A stretch of DNA of 64,000 nucleotides from an uncultured Rhodospirillaceae bacterium (GTDB taxonomy: Bacteria; Pseudomonadota; Alphaproteobacteria; Rhodospirillales; Magnetospirillaceae). The position numbers and the translations under genes are program-made. This document shows, one piece after another, positions 27,461-37,900 of this stretch. The stretch covers positions 97,720 to 161,719 of the forward strand of contig CAIUSV010000066.1 of NCBI GenBank assembly GCA_903901915.1, given 5' to 3'. Numbering within the stretch: the first letter of the stretch is position 1; every line of letters begins with the position of its first letter. The notes under the pieces are model-generated. The model saw nothing but the letters and a program-made list of their open reading frames with translations. It searched no databases and was not told the DNA's origin.

Positions 27461-29023
27461 ATGGGTATGAAGATCAGGGGCGGTTTGACCGGATTGACCG
27501 GACGGCTGGCGTTGCTTGCCGCCGCCGTGGTGCTGCCGTCCGCCTGCAACATGACGCCCGATTACGAACGCCCGAAGCAGGAACTGTCGGACAGCTACCG
27601 CAATCAGGCGGCCGACCCGTCGCCGGAACTGCCCCGCCCGCCATCCCAGTGGTGGACATCATTCGGCTCGGAAGAACTCGACGTCCTGGTCGAGGAGGCG
27701 CTGACCAACAACCACGATCTGATGGCCGCGACCCATCGCATCATCCAGGCCGAGTCCCAGGCCGGATCGGCCGGATCGGCCCTGCTGCCCAGCGTCTCGC
27801 TGTCGGGCAAGTATGACGTCGATTCTCCCAACGGCGGCCAAGGCACCATTCTGTCCACCGGCACCAACCGGACCCACCGCCTTCATTCCATGGGGCTGGC
27901 CACCAGCTACGAGTTCGATCTGTGGGGTAAGATCCGCGCCTCGGAAGCATCGTCACTGGCCTCGGCCCTGGCCAACGTTCATGACCGCGAGGCCATCGCC
28001 ATCACCTTGGTCTCGGATCTGGTCAACACCTATATCCTTTATCTGCAAAGCCTCGACCGCGAATCGGTGGCACGCCAGAACATCGCCAACATGAAGGCGA
28101 TGCACGCGGCGGTGAAGGAGCGGGTCCGCCTGGGCGAAAGCTCGGAACTGGAGTTGGCCCAGCAGCGCAACGTTCTGGCCCAGGCCGAGGCCACGGTTCC
28201 TCCCATCCGGCTCCAGCGCGAACGCGCCTTCGACAAGATCGCCATCCTGCTGGGACGGCCGCCGGCTACCCTGGCGTTGAGTGGCCAGACCCTGCGCGAT
28301 ATCGCCGTTCCCGAGGTGATGCCGGGCCTGCCGTCCGACCTGCTGCTGCGCCGGCCCGACGTCAAGAAGGCCGAGGCCAATCTGATCGCCGCCAACGCCA
28401 ATATCGGCGTCGCCCGCGCCAAGCTGCTGCCGGCATTCTCGCTGTCGGGCGAACGCGGCTGGGCCAGCCAATTGCTCGATACCATGGCATCGCCCGGCAG
28501 CATCTATTGGGTGCTGGCCGGCAGCGTCGCCCAGACCCTGTTCGACAACGGCAAGACCCAGGCCGAGATCGACTCCAGCCGGGCCAAGTTCGCCGAACTG
28601 GTCGAGGTCTATCAGCAGACCTTGCTGACCTCGCTGCGTGACGTCGAGGATGCTCTGGCGGCGGTACGGCTGCAACGCGATCTGGAGACCGCCCAGTTGG
28701 AGGTGCTGCAAGCCTCGGTTGACGCCTACGGCCTCAGCACCGAAGCCTTCCGGCTGGGCATGATCGACTATATCAACGTGTTGGAAACCCAGCGCACCCG
28801 CTTCCAGGCCGAGGATGCCAGGGTACAGGCCCGTTTCGGCCGTCTCGAAGCGGTGATCGGGCTGTACAAGGCCCTGGGTGGCGGCATGGAAAGCGACGGA
28901 GACCCCGCCGCCGCCGCCGACCCGGTGGCCCCCGATCCGCAAAAGCCCGCCGACGCCGCTCCACCTTCCGCGCCCAAGCCCGCCGATGGCGGCGGGGGGG
29001 CACCCTCCGACCGCACCGGCTGA
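27461..29023 (+). CDS. NodT-family outer membrane efflux lipoprotein
   Basis: 520 residues; the start may be 27461 or the next ATG at 27467. The N-terminus is a lipoprotein signal ending LPSACN, with Cys at about residue 29. Two outer-membrane-efflux repeats follow, with TSYEFDLWGKIR, ELAQQRNVLAQAEATVP and GLPSDLLLRRPDVKKAEANL, all hallmarks of the RND NodT group. The C-terminus is a Pro/Ala-rich tail (about 478-520). It should form a TolC-like trimeric duct across the outer membrane. No membrane-fusion or RND pump gene is next to it, so its inner-membrane partner is encoded elsewhere. Confidence 0.9.
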   Translation: MGMKIRGGLTGLTGRLALLAAAVVLPSACNMTPDYERPKQELSDSYRNQAADPSPELPRPPSQWWTSFGSEELDVLVEEALTNNHDLMAATHRIIQAESQAGSAGSALLPSVSLSGKYDVDSPNGGQGTILSTGTNRTHRLHSMGLATSYEFDLWGKIRASEASSLASALANVHDREAIAITLVSDLVNTYILYLQSLDRESVARQNIANMKAMHAAVKERVRLGESSELELAQQRNVLAQAEATVPPIRLQRERAFDKIAILLGRPPATLALSGQTLRDIAVPEVMPGLPSDLLLRRPDVKKAEANLIAANANIGVARAKLLPAFSLSGERGWASQLLDTMASPGSIYWVLAGSVAQTLFDNGKTQAEIDSSRAKFAELVEVYQQTLLTSLRDVEDALAAVRLQRDLETAQLEVLQASVDAYGLSTEAFRLGMIDYINVLETQRTRFQAEDARVQARFGRLEAVIGLYKALGGGMESDGDPAAAADPVAPDPQKPADAAPPSAPKPADGGGGAPSDRTG

Positions 29024-29031
29024 AAGCCGCC

Positions 29032-29760
29032 ATGATCGACCTCATCCAAGCCTACTGGTCGCTTCCGGAACTGAAGGTCAACGGTCTGATCCTCGCCCAC
29101 ATGCTGGGAGCCCTGGCGGCCGGGCTGGTCATCGGCTACGAACGGTCCTATCATGGCCGCGCCGCCGGACTACGAACCTATTCCCTGGTCTGCATGGCTT
29201 CGGCCGGATTGACCGTGGTCAACGGCTATCCCTCGATGTGGTACGCCGGGCTGACCGATACGCCCGGCGTCGCCGATCCCACCCGCGCCATCCAGGGCAT
29301 CATGACCGGCATCGGCTTCCTCGGCGCCGGGGTCATCATGAAGGAGGGTTTCAGCATCCGGGGCCTGTCCACCGCCGCCTCCATCTGGGTGACGGCGGCC
29401 ATCGGCATCCTGATCGGTGTCGGCTTCTACGCCGCCGCCATCGTCGGCGCCCTGGCCACCGTCGCGGTCATGAGCATCGCCGGCGGAATCGAGCAGGCGT
29501 TACCGCATCAGACCGTGCTTCACCTTACCCTCAGCTATTCCCACGAGAACACCCCGGCGGCAGACGAGATCCGCACCATGCTGGAAAGCCACGGCTTTGT
29601 GGTGCGGGACTGGACATTCAAGCTGAAAGAGGGCGGCCATCGCTTCGATTACCAGATGGTACTGCTGGCCGATCGCGAGCCGGCCCCCATGGCCCTGGTC
29701 GACCACTTGTCCAAGGCCCAGGCGCTACAGGGGTTCAGCCTGACCCCGGCCAGATCCTGA
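29032..29760 (+). CDS. MgtC/SapB-family membrane protein
   Basis: 242 residues beginning 8 bases after the efflux gene stop. The N-terminal half has about four to five membrane segments with the family motifs GLVIGYERSYHGRAAGLRTY, TGIGFLGAGVIMKEGFSIRGL and STAASIWVTAAIGILIG. The C-terminal cytoplasmic part (about 150-242) is an ACT-like regulatory domain. MgtC proteins help survival at low magnesium or inside host cells; in non-pathogens the role is unclear. The last 36 bases overlap the convergent response regulator gene. Confidence 0.88.
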   Translation: MIDLIQAYWSLPELKVNGLILAHMLGALAAGLVIGYERSYHGRAAGLRTYSLVCMASAGLTVVNGYPSMWYAGLTDTPGVADPTRAIQGIMTGIGFLGAGVIMKEGFSIRGLSTAASIWVTAAIGILIGVGFYAAAIVGALATVAVMSIAGGIEQALPHQTVLHLTLSYSHENTPAADEIRTMLESHGFVVRDWTFKLKEGGHRFDYQMVLLADREPAPMALVDHLSKAQALQGFSLTPARS

Positions 29761-30144
29761 CCCCGGCGTGGCGGTCGAACACCCCACCGCCCTATCGATC
29801 ATCTCCGCCAGCTTTTCCCGGCGCAGCGGCTTGAGTACATAGCCCCGGGCGCCGGCGCAAAGCGCGTCGATCACCATGCGCTCTTGGCCGTGCGAGGTGA
29901 CCATGATGATGTTGGCCCGAGGAAACTCATCGATGATCCGGCGAGTGGCCATGATGCCGTCCATGTCGGGCATGGTGACGTCCATGGTAACCAGATCGGG
30001 AGCGCAGGCACGATAGGCATCGACCGCCCGCGCGCCGCTGTCGGCGTTGCCCACCACCCGATGCCCCAAATCCTCCAGCATCAGCGTAAGCTTCTTCGCC
30101 GTGACCAGCGAATCATCGACGATGAGCACTTTGAGGTTGGTCAT
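29725..30144 (-). CDS. CheY-like single-domain response regulator
   Basis: 139 residues, one receiver domain: the acidic pair in LIVDDSLV, phospho-acceptor Asp in VTMDVTMPDMDG, Thr in IIMVTSHGQ and Lys in YVLKPLRREKL. The last 20 or so residues are a Ser/Gly-rich tail. No output domain exists, so it signals by protein contact. The gene follows the CheX-like gene by 9 bases. It is a close paralogue of the receiver protein at 44650-45024, which aligns without gaps through most of its length. Its 3' end overlaps the convergent MgtC/SapB gene. Confidence 0.92.
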   Translation of the reverse strand: MTNLKVLIVDDSLVTAKKLTLMLEDLGHRVVGNADSGARAVDAYRACAPDLVTMDVTMPDMDGIMATRRIIDEFPRANIIMVTSHGQERMVIDALCAGARGYVLKPLRREKLAEMIDRAVGCSTATPGSGSGRGQAEPL

Positions 30145-30153
30145 CGGCAGACC

Positions 30154-30741
30154 TCAGTGGCAGCGATCGAGGTGTTCGTCGAACAGCCGGCGCGATCCTA
30201 CCACGCCGACGTCGATCCCCCCCCTGTCGGAACGAATCCTCATGCTGGCGAACACGCCGTTCTTGGGCCGGGCGATGGAGCTGGCGGCTTCGCATACCAC
30301 CGGCGGCGACAAGGAGAAGGCGGCTTCACCGTCGGAAAAGTCGGCAAAGCAAAGGGCGAGAACTGTGTTGACGATCTCGGCGGCGGTTTCGCGATAATAG
30401 AGCGCCGCTTGACCATCCTCCGCGCCGACGGCAGCATTGACCCGCCCGACGATCACCTCAAGCAGCGCCCGCTCGAAGCTGAAGGCAACCAGCATCTCCA
30501 CCGGCAGGGCCAGCGAGGCGATGGCGGTGACCCCGCGCAAATCCAGCCGGTCGGCGCCACACTCCACCGCCGCGATGGCGCGGACCCGAAGCACCGCCTC
30601 GGCCGCCAAAACCTGACGGGTGTGCGAAAGGATCGAAACCATCGCCCGGGGAATGAAGCTGCCGTCGAACGCCATACGCCCCCCGCCCAGCCCACGCGTT
30701 TTGATCATTATCATCGCCATATCAGTCGATGATTCAGACAT
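30154..30741 (-). CDS. CheX-like chemotaxis phosphatase-type protein
   Basis: 195 residues. The central region resembles the CheC/CheX/FliY fold. The key helix reads ETAAEIVNTVLALC, with the Glu and Asn pattern (E-I-V-N) used by CheX to attack phospho-Asp, and the strand FSLSPPVV follows. The first 40 residues are poorly conserved, so the true start may lie further in than 30741. It would dephosphorylate a receiver, most simply the CheY encoded 9 bases downstream. It lies 113 bases after the patatin-like gene on the same strand. Confidence 0.65.
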   Translation of the reverse strand: MSESSTDMAMIMIKTRGLGGGRMAFDGSFIPRAMVSILSHTRQVLAAEAVLRVRAIAAVECGADRLDLRGVTAIASLALPVEMLVAFSFERALLEVIVGRVNAAVGAEDGQAALYYRETAAEIVNTVLALCFADFSDGEAAFSLSPPVVCEAASSIARPKNGVFASMRIRSDRGGIDVGVVGSRRLFDEHLDRCH

Positions 30742-30854
30742 ATGCGCGCGGATAAGATGTCTAAATGGCGAATTATAACTGTTTCACTACCGATATTAGC
30801 GAATAACGCCGCCGGCGGGAATACAGTGTTCCCCCCATGGACCGCGATTACCGG

Positions 30855-31889
30855 CTATGCCAGGGTGCGCCCCAGATGCGGCCCCTTGGCCTCGACGAAC
30901 TTCCGGCCCGTCTCGTAACCGAGGGCAAACATCCGCTCCAGATTGGACGACGACCAGTCCAGCGCCGTCGGCAACCACTCGGTCGGAATGTCGAACTGAA
31001 CCTTGATCAGCTCTACATCCTGGCGTTTGGGGTGATTCTTGTTCCAGTCGTCAAGCATGTGCTCGAAGATGAACAAATCATGCCGGGTCAACGAGATCAG
31101 CGGCAGGATCAGCGACTGGCCCCAGGCCTGCCACAGATTGGGCGGCGACTGGATATAGCCCTCGACCCCGAAGGCGTCGAACACCACCACCGTCTGAACC
31201 CCCTGGTCATGCTCCAGCAACCCCTCGAAATTGAAGGCGTCGGTGGCCGCGCCCTCGATGTAAAGCTTGCCGTCGATTTCGGTGGGTGGATAGACAAAGG
31301 GATAGGACAGCGTCGCGCCAAAATGGCGATAGTCCAATTCATCCTTGCCGAAAATCGCCATCTTGTGGTCGGTGATGCAGTAGGCGTTGAGGTAGACTTC
31401 TTCCTCGGCCTGTTTCAGCTTGTCGAAATCGACCATCTCCTTGATGAACGGCGCGTTGGCGCACAGGCCCTGGCTGAAGAAATTGACCGTGGACGGCGTG
31501 GTGATCGCCGCCCACATCTGGATCAGGTCACTGATCAGCTTCTGGCGCTTGGTCATGCCGTACTGGTTCATCACCCGGCTGTAACCGGGCAGGCAACTCA
31601 ACAGCTTGCGGTAAAGGTCGGCGATGCGGCTGCCCTTCATGAACACCTTGTAGTTCATGGGAACCATGCGATAGATCGGGTCGGAAACACCGTAATTGAT
31701 CGAGTTCTTCAGCGCGTCTTGCCGGTCCATGCCCTTGGGCGCCAGATAGGTCAGGGCGACGCCGCCACCGCCGCCCGCGGCCGAGATCACGTCGAACTTG
31801 ACCCCCGCCTCGTCGAACGCCAGCAGCGCCCCGGTCATCAGCGTGAAGTTGGGGGCGCCGCCCCCCAGCACCAATGCCATCTTTCCCAT
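30855..31889 (-). CDS. Patatin-like protein lacking catalytic Ser and Asp
   Basis: 344 residues. The opening ALVLGGGAPNFTLMTGALLAF fits the patatin oxyanion-loop strand (GGGxxG-like), and the next strand FDVISAAGGGGGVAL occupies the place of the nucleophile elbow. The usual GxSxG is replaced by Ala/Gly, with Gly39 where Ser is expected. The second catalytic element, normally DGG or DGA, reads YIEGAAT with Glu212. So it has the fold but probably no phospholipase activity. It lies 25 bases downstream of the polyketide synthase gene, likely in the same operon, and may bind a lipid or the synthase product. Confidence 0.72.
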   Translation of the reverse strand: MGKMALVLGGGAPNFTLMTGALLAFDEAGVKFDVISAAGGGGGVALTYLAPKGMDRQDALKNSINYGVSDPIYRMVPMNYKVFMKGSRIADLYRKLLSCLPGYSRVMNQYGMTKRQKLISDLIQMWAAITTPSTVNFFSQGLCANAPFIKEMVDFDKLKQAEEEVYLNAYCITDHKMAIFGKDELDYRHFGATLSYPFVYPPTEIDGKLYIEGAATDAFNFEGLLEHDQGVQTVVVFDAFGVEGYIQSPPNLWQAWGQSLILPLISLTRHDLFIFEHMLDDWNKNHPKRQDVELIKVQFDIPTEWLPTALDWSSSNLERMFALGYETGRKFVEAKGPHLGRTLA

Positions 31890-31914
31890 GTCTTCCCCTC
31901 CGATTTCCCGATGA

Positions 31915-34900
31915 TCAGGATGGCGGCGCCGTCAGTTCACGACTGATGGTCCGCTGGATGAACGCAGCGTCCTCGAAAATCGAATAATGCGAACCTTCAC
32001 GCATATGCACCTGCATGCGGCTGTTGGTGAAGCGCCCCCAGCCAAGGACATCCTGGCGCGACACGTAGGGGTCGCCCTTGGACACGAAGCAGGTGATGGG
32101 AATGTCCCACGGCCGTTCCGGCCGATAGCGGTAGCGGCTGGTCATCTCGAACTCGGCCCGTACCGCCGGCAGCATGAGGCGCCGCAACTCGGGGTCGTCA
32201 AGGAACTGGTCACTGGCCGCCATGTCGAAATGACGGATGATCTCGGCGAACACATCGTCAGGCTGGCGATAGGGCGGCAGCCGGGGTTGATAGCCGGGCA
32301 ACTTGGCCAGATGCATCGCCAAGCTTTTCTCGAAGCCGCCGATAACGCGAACGCGATCGGGCGAACGGGCGCCGGAGCAGAACAGATGGCGCGGCCGATG
32401 ACTGGTATGGCGGACCAGGGTACGCGCCACCTCGTACAGCGTCAGCCCCCCCAGGCAATGGCCGAACAGACCGAACGGCAGGTCCAGCCGGTCCTCCATC
32501 TCGTCCAGAACCGCTTCGACGAAGGTATCCATGTCGCGGACCGGCTTTTCGGCGATGCGGGCCAGCCGGCCGGGCGGTTCGACGGCAATGACCTCGATGG
32601 CGGGGTCCATCGCCGCCCCCCACGCCTGGAACGCCGCCGAACCGCCGCCGGCGAAGGGAAAACAGAACAGACGGAAGCGGGGGGACGGTCGGGACACCAC
32701 CGGCACCAGCCAAGTCCCCTCGCGGGTGGCCTGCGGCTTCGGTGGCGGCTCGGCCTCGGCGGCAGCCGCCGGTCCCGGCGCCTGCGCTCCGGCCAGATCG
32801 GGCCAGACTTCGTCCACCAGTTCGGCGATGCTGGGACCCTTGATCAGCTTTACCGCCGGAATCCGCACCCCGGTGGCGCTTTCCACCCGGTTGATCAACG
32901 TCACCGACATCAGCGAGTCAAGGCCCAGTTCCCGCAACGGCCGATCCGCCTCCACTGGCTGGGCCATGCCCAGGGTGGTCATCACCTGACGCGCCAGGAA
33001 GTCGGTCAGGGCGGCGCGGCGTCCGACCGGATCGGGAGCCGCCAGCCGGGCGCGCAGCGCCTCGATGTCGGCGGCAAGGCCGCCGGAGGCACCGCCCTGC
33101 AACTCGGCATAGAGCCTGGGCGGCATCGCGAACTGGCGCAGGAAGGCGGGCCAGTCGGCCACCGCCACCACGCCATGGTCAAGATCGCCGTCGAACAGGG
33201 CGTCGAACGCTTGGCGCCCCAACTCGGGGGCGATGTAGTGCATGCCGCGCGCCCGCCAGATCGCCTCCCCCTGCTCGCCCAACTGGCTGGCCAGCCCGGC
33301 GTCGGCCCACGGTCCCCAGTTGACTGCCAGCCCCGGCAGACCCTGCCGACGACGATGGACGGCCAGGGCGTCGAGACAGGCGTTGCCGGTGGTGTAGTTG
33401 GTCTGCCCCGCCGAGCCGATGACACTGAGCACCGACGAGAACATCACGAAGTCATCCAGCGCCAGATCGCGGCTATGACGGTGCAGCCACCACGCCGCAT
33501 CCAGCTTGGGGGCCAGGGCGCGGCGGAATCGCGGCCACTCCATCTGCTCGGCCAGCCCGTCGTCCACCACCCCGGCGCTGTGGTAGATGCCGCGCAGCGC
33601 CGGAGTGACCTTGCGCAGCCGCTGCATCAGACGACGGACATCGCCCTCCTCGGCAATGTCCGCCTTGGCGATCACCACCTTGGCGCCCAGAGCTTCCAGC
33701 CGCTGTGTCACCGCCTCGGCATTGGCGGCCTTGGCGCCCTGGCGGCTGGCCAGCACCAGGGTATGGGCCTTTCGATGGCGGATCAGCCATTCCGCCACCT
33801 CGACCCCCAAGGCCCCCAGTCCGCCGGTGATCAGATAGCTGCCGCCCTCGGTCGGCATCGGCCGCCGGGGTGGCAACGGCGACCGCACCAGCCGCGCCGC
33901 CAAACGCCGGCCGCCGCGCAGCGCCACCTGTCCCTCGCCGTCATCACCGCCGAATGGCACCGCCAGTTGCGCCGCCAGCAACGGCGCTTCATCCGCCGGA
34001 GAGGCCCCGGCCTCCAGGTCCACCAGCCCGGCCCACACCGCTGGCGCCTCCAGCGCCAGGGAACGGCCGAAGCCCCACAGCCCGGCCGCCAGCACATCGG
34101 CGGGCTTCTCGCGTCCTGTTGCCGCCACGGCATTGCGGGTAACCAGCCACAGCTTCGGCGCCACCAGGAATCCGGTGCGCCGCACCGCCAGCGCCCTGGC
34201 CAGATCCAACGCCGAACCATAGATCCGACGCTGCGTCGCCTCGTCCCCCCAAGCCTCTTCGCCGCCACCATCGAGGCCACACAGATGGACGATGCCGGCC
34301 CGGCCAGCGCCGGCCTCGGCGGCGAACGAGTCCAGCAGGGCGGCAAACGCCTCGGCCGATGGCGGAATCTCCGCCGCCGACACCCGACGACAGGCGGCAC
34401 CGCGCGCCTTCAGCGCCAATTCCAGCGCCGGGGCGACGCCGTCGCCCCCCAGCAGCAGCCAGGTCAGCGGGCTTGCATCCTTGCCCGCCGCCGCCAGCGG
34501 CCGCTCGTCCCAGCGCAGCCGATAAAGCCAGCCATCACCCTGCCCCGCCTTGGCCGGGCGGAAGGTGGTGGGCGACATCGGCTTGACCGCCAGCCCCTCG
34601 AAGGCGATCACCCGCCGCCCTTCGCCATCGAAGGCGTCGATGTCGATGGTGGAGTGCTCGGCGCCGCCGTTGGCCTTGCGCCGACGGGCATGCACCCATA
34701 CTTCGCGGGCATCGGAGACGACGGCCCGGAACCGCTCCAACCCCAGCGGCAGATAGGCGACGGCACCGGCCGGCGGCGGCCGGGTGAAATCGCCGTGGGC
34801 GTCGATCACCGCCGGATAGACGTGCAGACAGGCGTCAAGCAGCGCCGGATGGGCGATGCCGTTGCCCAGGTCGTTGACGGCATCGGGCAGACGGACACGG

Positions 34901-37900
34901 GCCAGCGCCTCGCCCTCGCCCCGCCACAGGCTTTCGATTCCCCGGAAGGCCGGGCCATAGCCCAGCCCCAGGGATCGGGCACCGGCATAGTAACTGTCCG
35001 CCTTGACCGGCAGGCCACAACGTCGCTTCACCGGCTTGGGATCGAAGCCGCCCCCCATGTCGGCGACGACACGACGGACGGCGCCGCGCATGTGGGTCCG
35101 CCATTCGGCACCCTCACCCTCGCCCAGACTGGCCAGGGTGAAGGCGGCGGCGGAGCCGTCGCGCGGCTCGATCACCAGATGACCCAACCTTTCCTCGTCA
35201 TCATCAAGGACCAGCGCCTCGCCGTGGCTGAAATCGGCGATTTCCAGGGGACCATCTCCCAGGGCTTGGCGCGCCCCCTCCAGCGCCGCCACCAGACCGG
35301 CGGTGGTGGGCAGCACCACCGCGCCGTGGATGCGGTGATCGTCCAGCCAATCCAACGCCGCCCGGCTGTAACGGGTCTCGAATTGCAGCGCCGCCAGCGG
35401 CGAGCGCAGGCGGGTTCCCGCCAACCCCGCCATCGGAGCCGCCGCCCGGCTTGGCCCGGCCGGCTGATAGTCCTTTACCGCCCAGACCCGCTCGTGCTGG
35501 AAGGCATAGGTCGGCAACGACAGCCGGTGATGGCGGAACGGCGCGTCGAACACCGCCCAGTCCACGTCATGGCCCCGGCGGTAAAGCCCGGCCACCGCCT
35601 CCAGCACGCTGCGACACTCGTCGCCGCCAGCCTTGCCCAGACTGGGCAGCCATGCCAGCCCCTCGCCGCCCGCACTGCCCTGGCCCAAGGCCAGCAGGCT
35701 GGCACCGGGGCCGATCTCGACGAAGTCGGTGATGCCGAGTTGGGCAAGCTGGCGCACCGCGTCGGCGAAGCGCACCGCCTGGCGCGCCTGGTCGCACCAG
35801 TACCCGGCGGTGGGAGCCTCGGTCATGGGCCGACCGGTCAGGGTCGATATCCAGGTTATGGCGGGCGCGGTGGCCACGGCCGCCTCGGCGGCGGCGCGCA
35901 ACCCGTCCAGGGCCGGGGCCATCAGCGGTGAATGGAAGGCGTGGGAAACGGTCAACCCCTTGGCGGCAACCCCTTGGCGCTCCAGCCGGGCCAGGACCTC
36001 GGCCACCGCCGCCGCCTCGCCCGACACCACCGTGCCCTGTGGGCCATTGACGGCGGCGATGCCGATGGATGCCGTAGACAGCGCGGCGATCGCCCCGGCC
36101 ACAGTCGCCTCGTCGGCGAACACCGCCGCCATGGCGCCACCGGCCGGCAGCGCCCCCATCAGGCGACCGCGTTCGCACACCAGCCGCGCCGCCTGCTCCA
36201 GCGAATAGACCCCGGCGAGATGGGCGGCGGCGAATTCACCGATACTGTGCCCGGCGACGGCGTCCGGACGGATGCCCCATTGCCCCAGCATCTCCGCCAA
36301 CGCCACCTGAACGGCGAACAGCGCCGGCTGGGTATAGCGGGTGTGGTCGATGGCATCACCCCCGGCGAACAGCACGTCGATCAACGACCGATCGAGATGA
36401 TCGGCCATCGCCCCGGCCACCCGGTCGAGAGCGGCGCGGAACACCGGCTCGGTCTCGTAAAGACGGCGGCCCATGCCGGCGAACTGCGCCCCCTGACCGC
36501 TATAGAGGAAGCCGATGCGGCGGGGCGTGTTTGACCGTCGCGCCGCCTTGGGATCGGCCTTGAACTCGGCCAGTTGCGCCGCCAACCCGGCCGAGGTCTC
36601 CGCCACGGCGGCGAAGCGATGGGGAAAATGGGTGCGGCCCGCCGCCAGGGTATGGCAGATGTCGCCCAGCGACGCGTCGGCCAAGCGGGCAAGCTGACGT
36701 TGGGCGGTCTGCTCCAGACCGGCCGCCGTTTTGCCCGACAGCACGAACAGATGCAGCGGCCGCTCGGGCAACCCATCGGCGGCGACGGGCGGAGCTTGTT
36801 CCAGCGCCACGGCGGCGTTGGTGCCGCCGATGCCGAGCGCGTTGACCACGGCGCGGCGCGGCCGGTCGGGCGACGGCCACGGACGTAGCTCGGTGTTGAC
36901 GAAGAATGGCGAGCTTTCCAGCTTGAGGCGGGGGTTGGGGGTGCGGAAATTGATGGTGGGCGGAATCAGCCCCTCGTCCAGCGCCAGAGCGGTCTTGATC
37001 AACGACGCCAGACCGGCGGACTGTTCGGAATGACCGATGTTGGGCTTGGCCGAGCCGATGGGACACTTGCCCGACCGCTCGGCTCCGCCCAACGCCCGCA
37101 TCACCGCGGTGAATTCGCGGGGATCGCCGATGGTGGTGCCGGTACCGTGGCATTCGACATAGCCGACCGAGGCGAGATCGAAACCCGCCTGGGCGACGGC
37201 ACCGGCCATCACCTCGGTCTGGCCGCGCACGCTGGTTCCGGCATAGCTGGCCTTGCGGGCACCGTCGTTGTTGACGGCGGTGCCCCGGATCACCGCGTAG
37301 ATATGGTCGCCGTCTTGCAGCGCCCGGTCGAGATCCTTGAACAGGACGGCGGCGACGCCATTGGAAAACACCGTCCCCCCGGCCTCGGCGTCGAAGGTAC
37401 GGATGTGACCGTCGGGCGAGAACACCGCCCCCTTCACATTCATGTAGCCGGCCATCTGCGGCACCCGCACGTTGCCGGCGGCGGCCAGGGCCATGGCGCA
37501 ATCGCCGTCGCGGATGGCGCGGCAGGCAAGATCGACCAGCACCAGCGAGGTCGAACAGGCGGTCTGGACGTTGAGGCTGGGACCGGTAAGGTTCAGCTTG
37601 AACGACACCCTGGTGCCGGCAAAATCCTTGTCGTTGCCGATGTGCAGCAGGCTGGCGGTGGCTCCCCGCGCGTCCGGATGGTCGGACAGCTCGTTCATCA
37701 TGTAATTGGTGACGACGCTGCCGGTGCTGGCGTAGACCCCCACCGGGCCGTGATCCTGCCCCGGCGGATAGCCGGCATCCTCGAACGCCTCCCACGCCAC
37801 CTCCAGCAGGTGGCGCTGCTGCGGGTCGATCAGCCGGGCCTCGTGCGGCGAATAGCCGAAGAAGCCGGCATCGAACTCATCGGCGCCGGGCAACGGAAAC

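Noticed and set aside
31987..35931. Plus-strand open frame of 1314 codons opposite the polyketide synthase
   Set aside because: It is the antisense shadow of the PKS in high-GC DNA: rich in Arg, Gln, His and Pro, no domain match and no ribosome site, while the minus strand shows complete active-site motifs.
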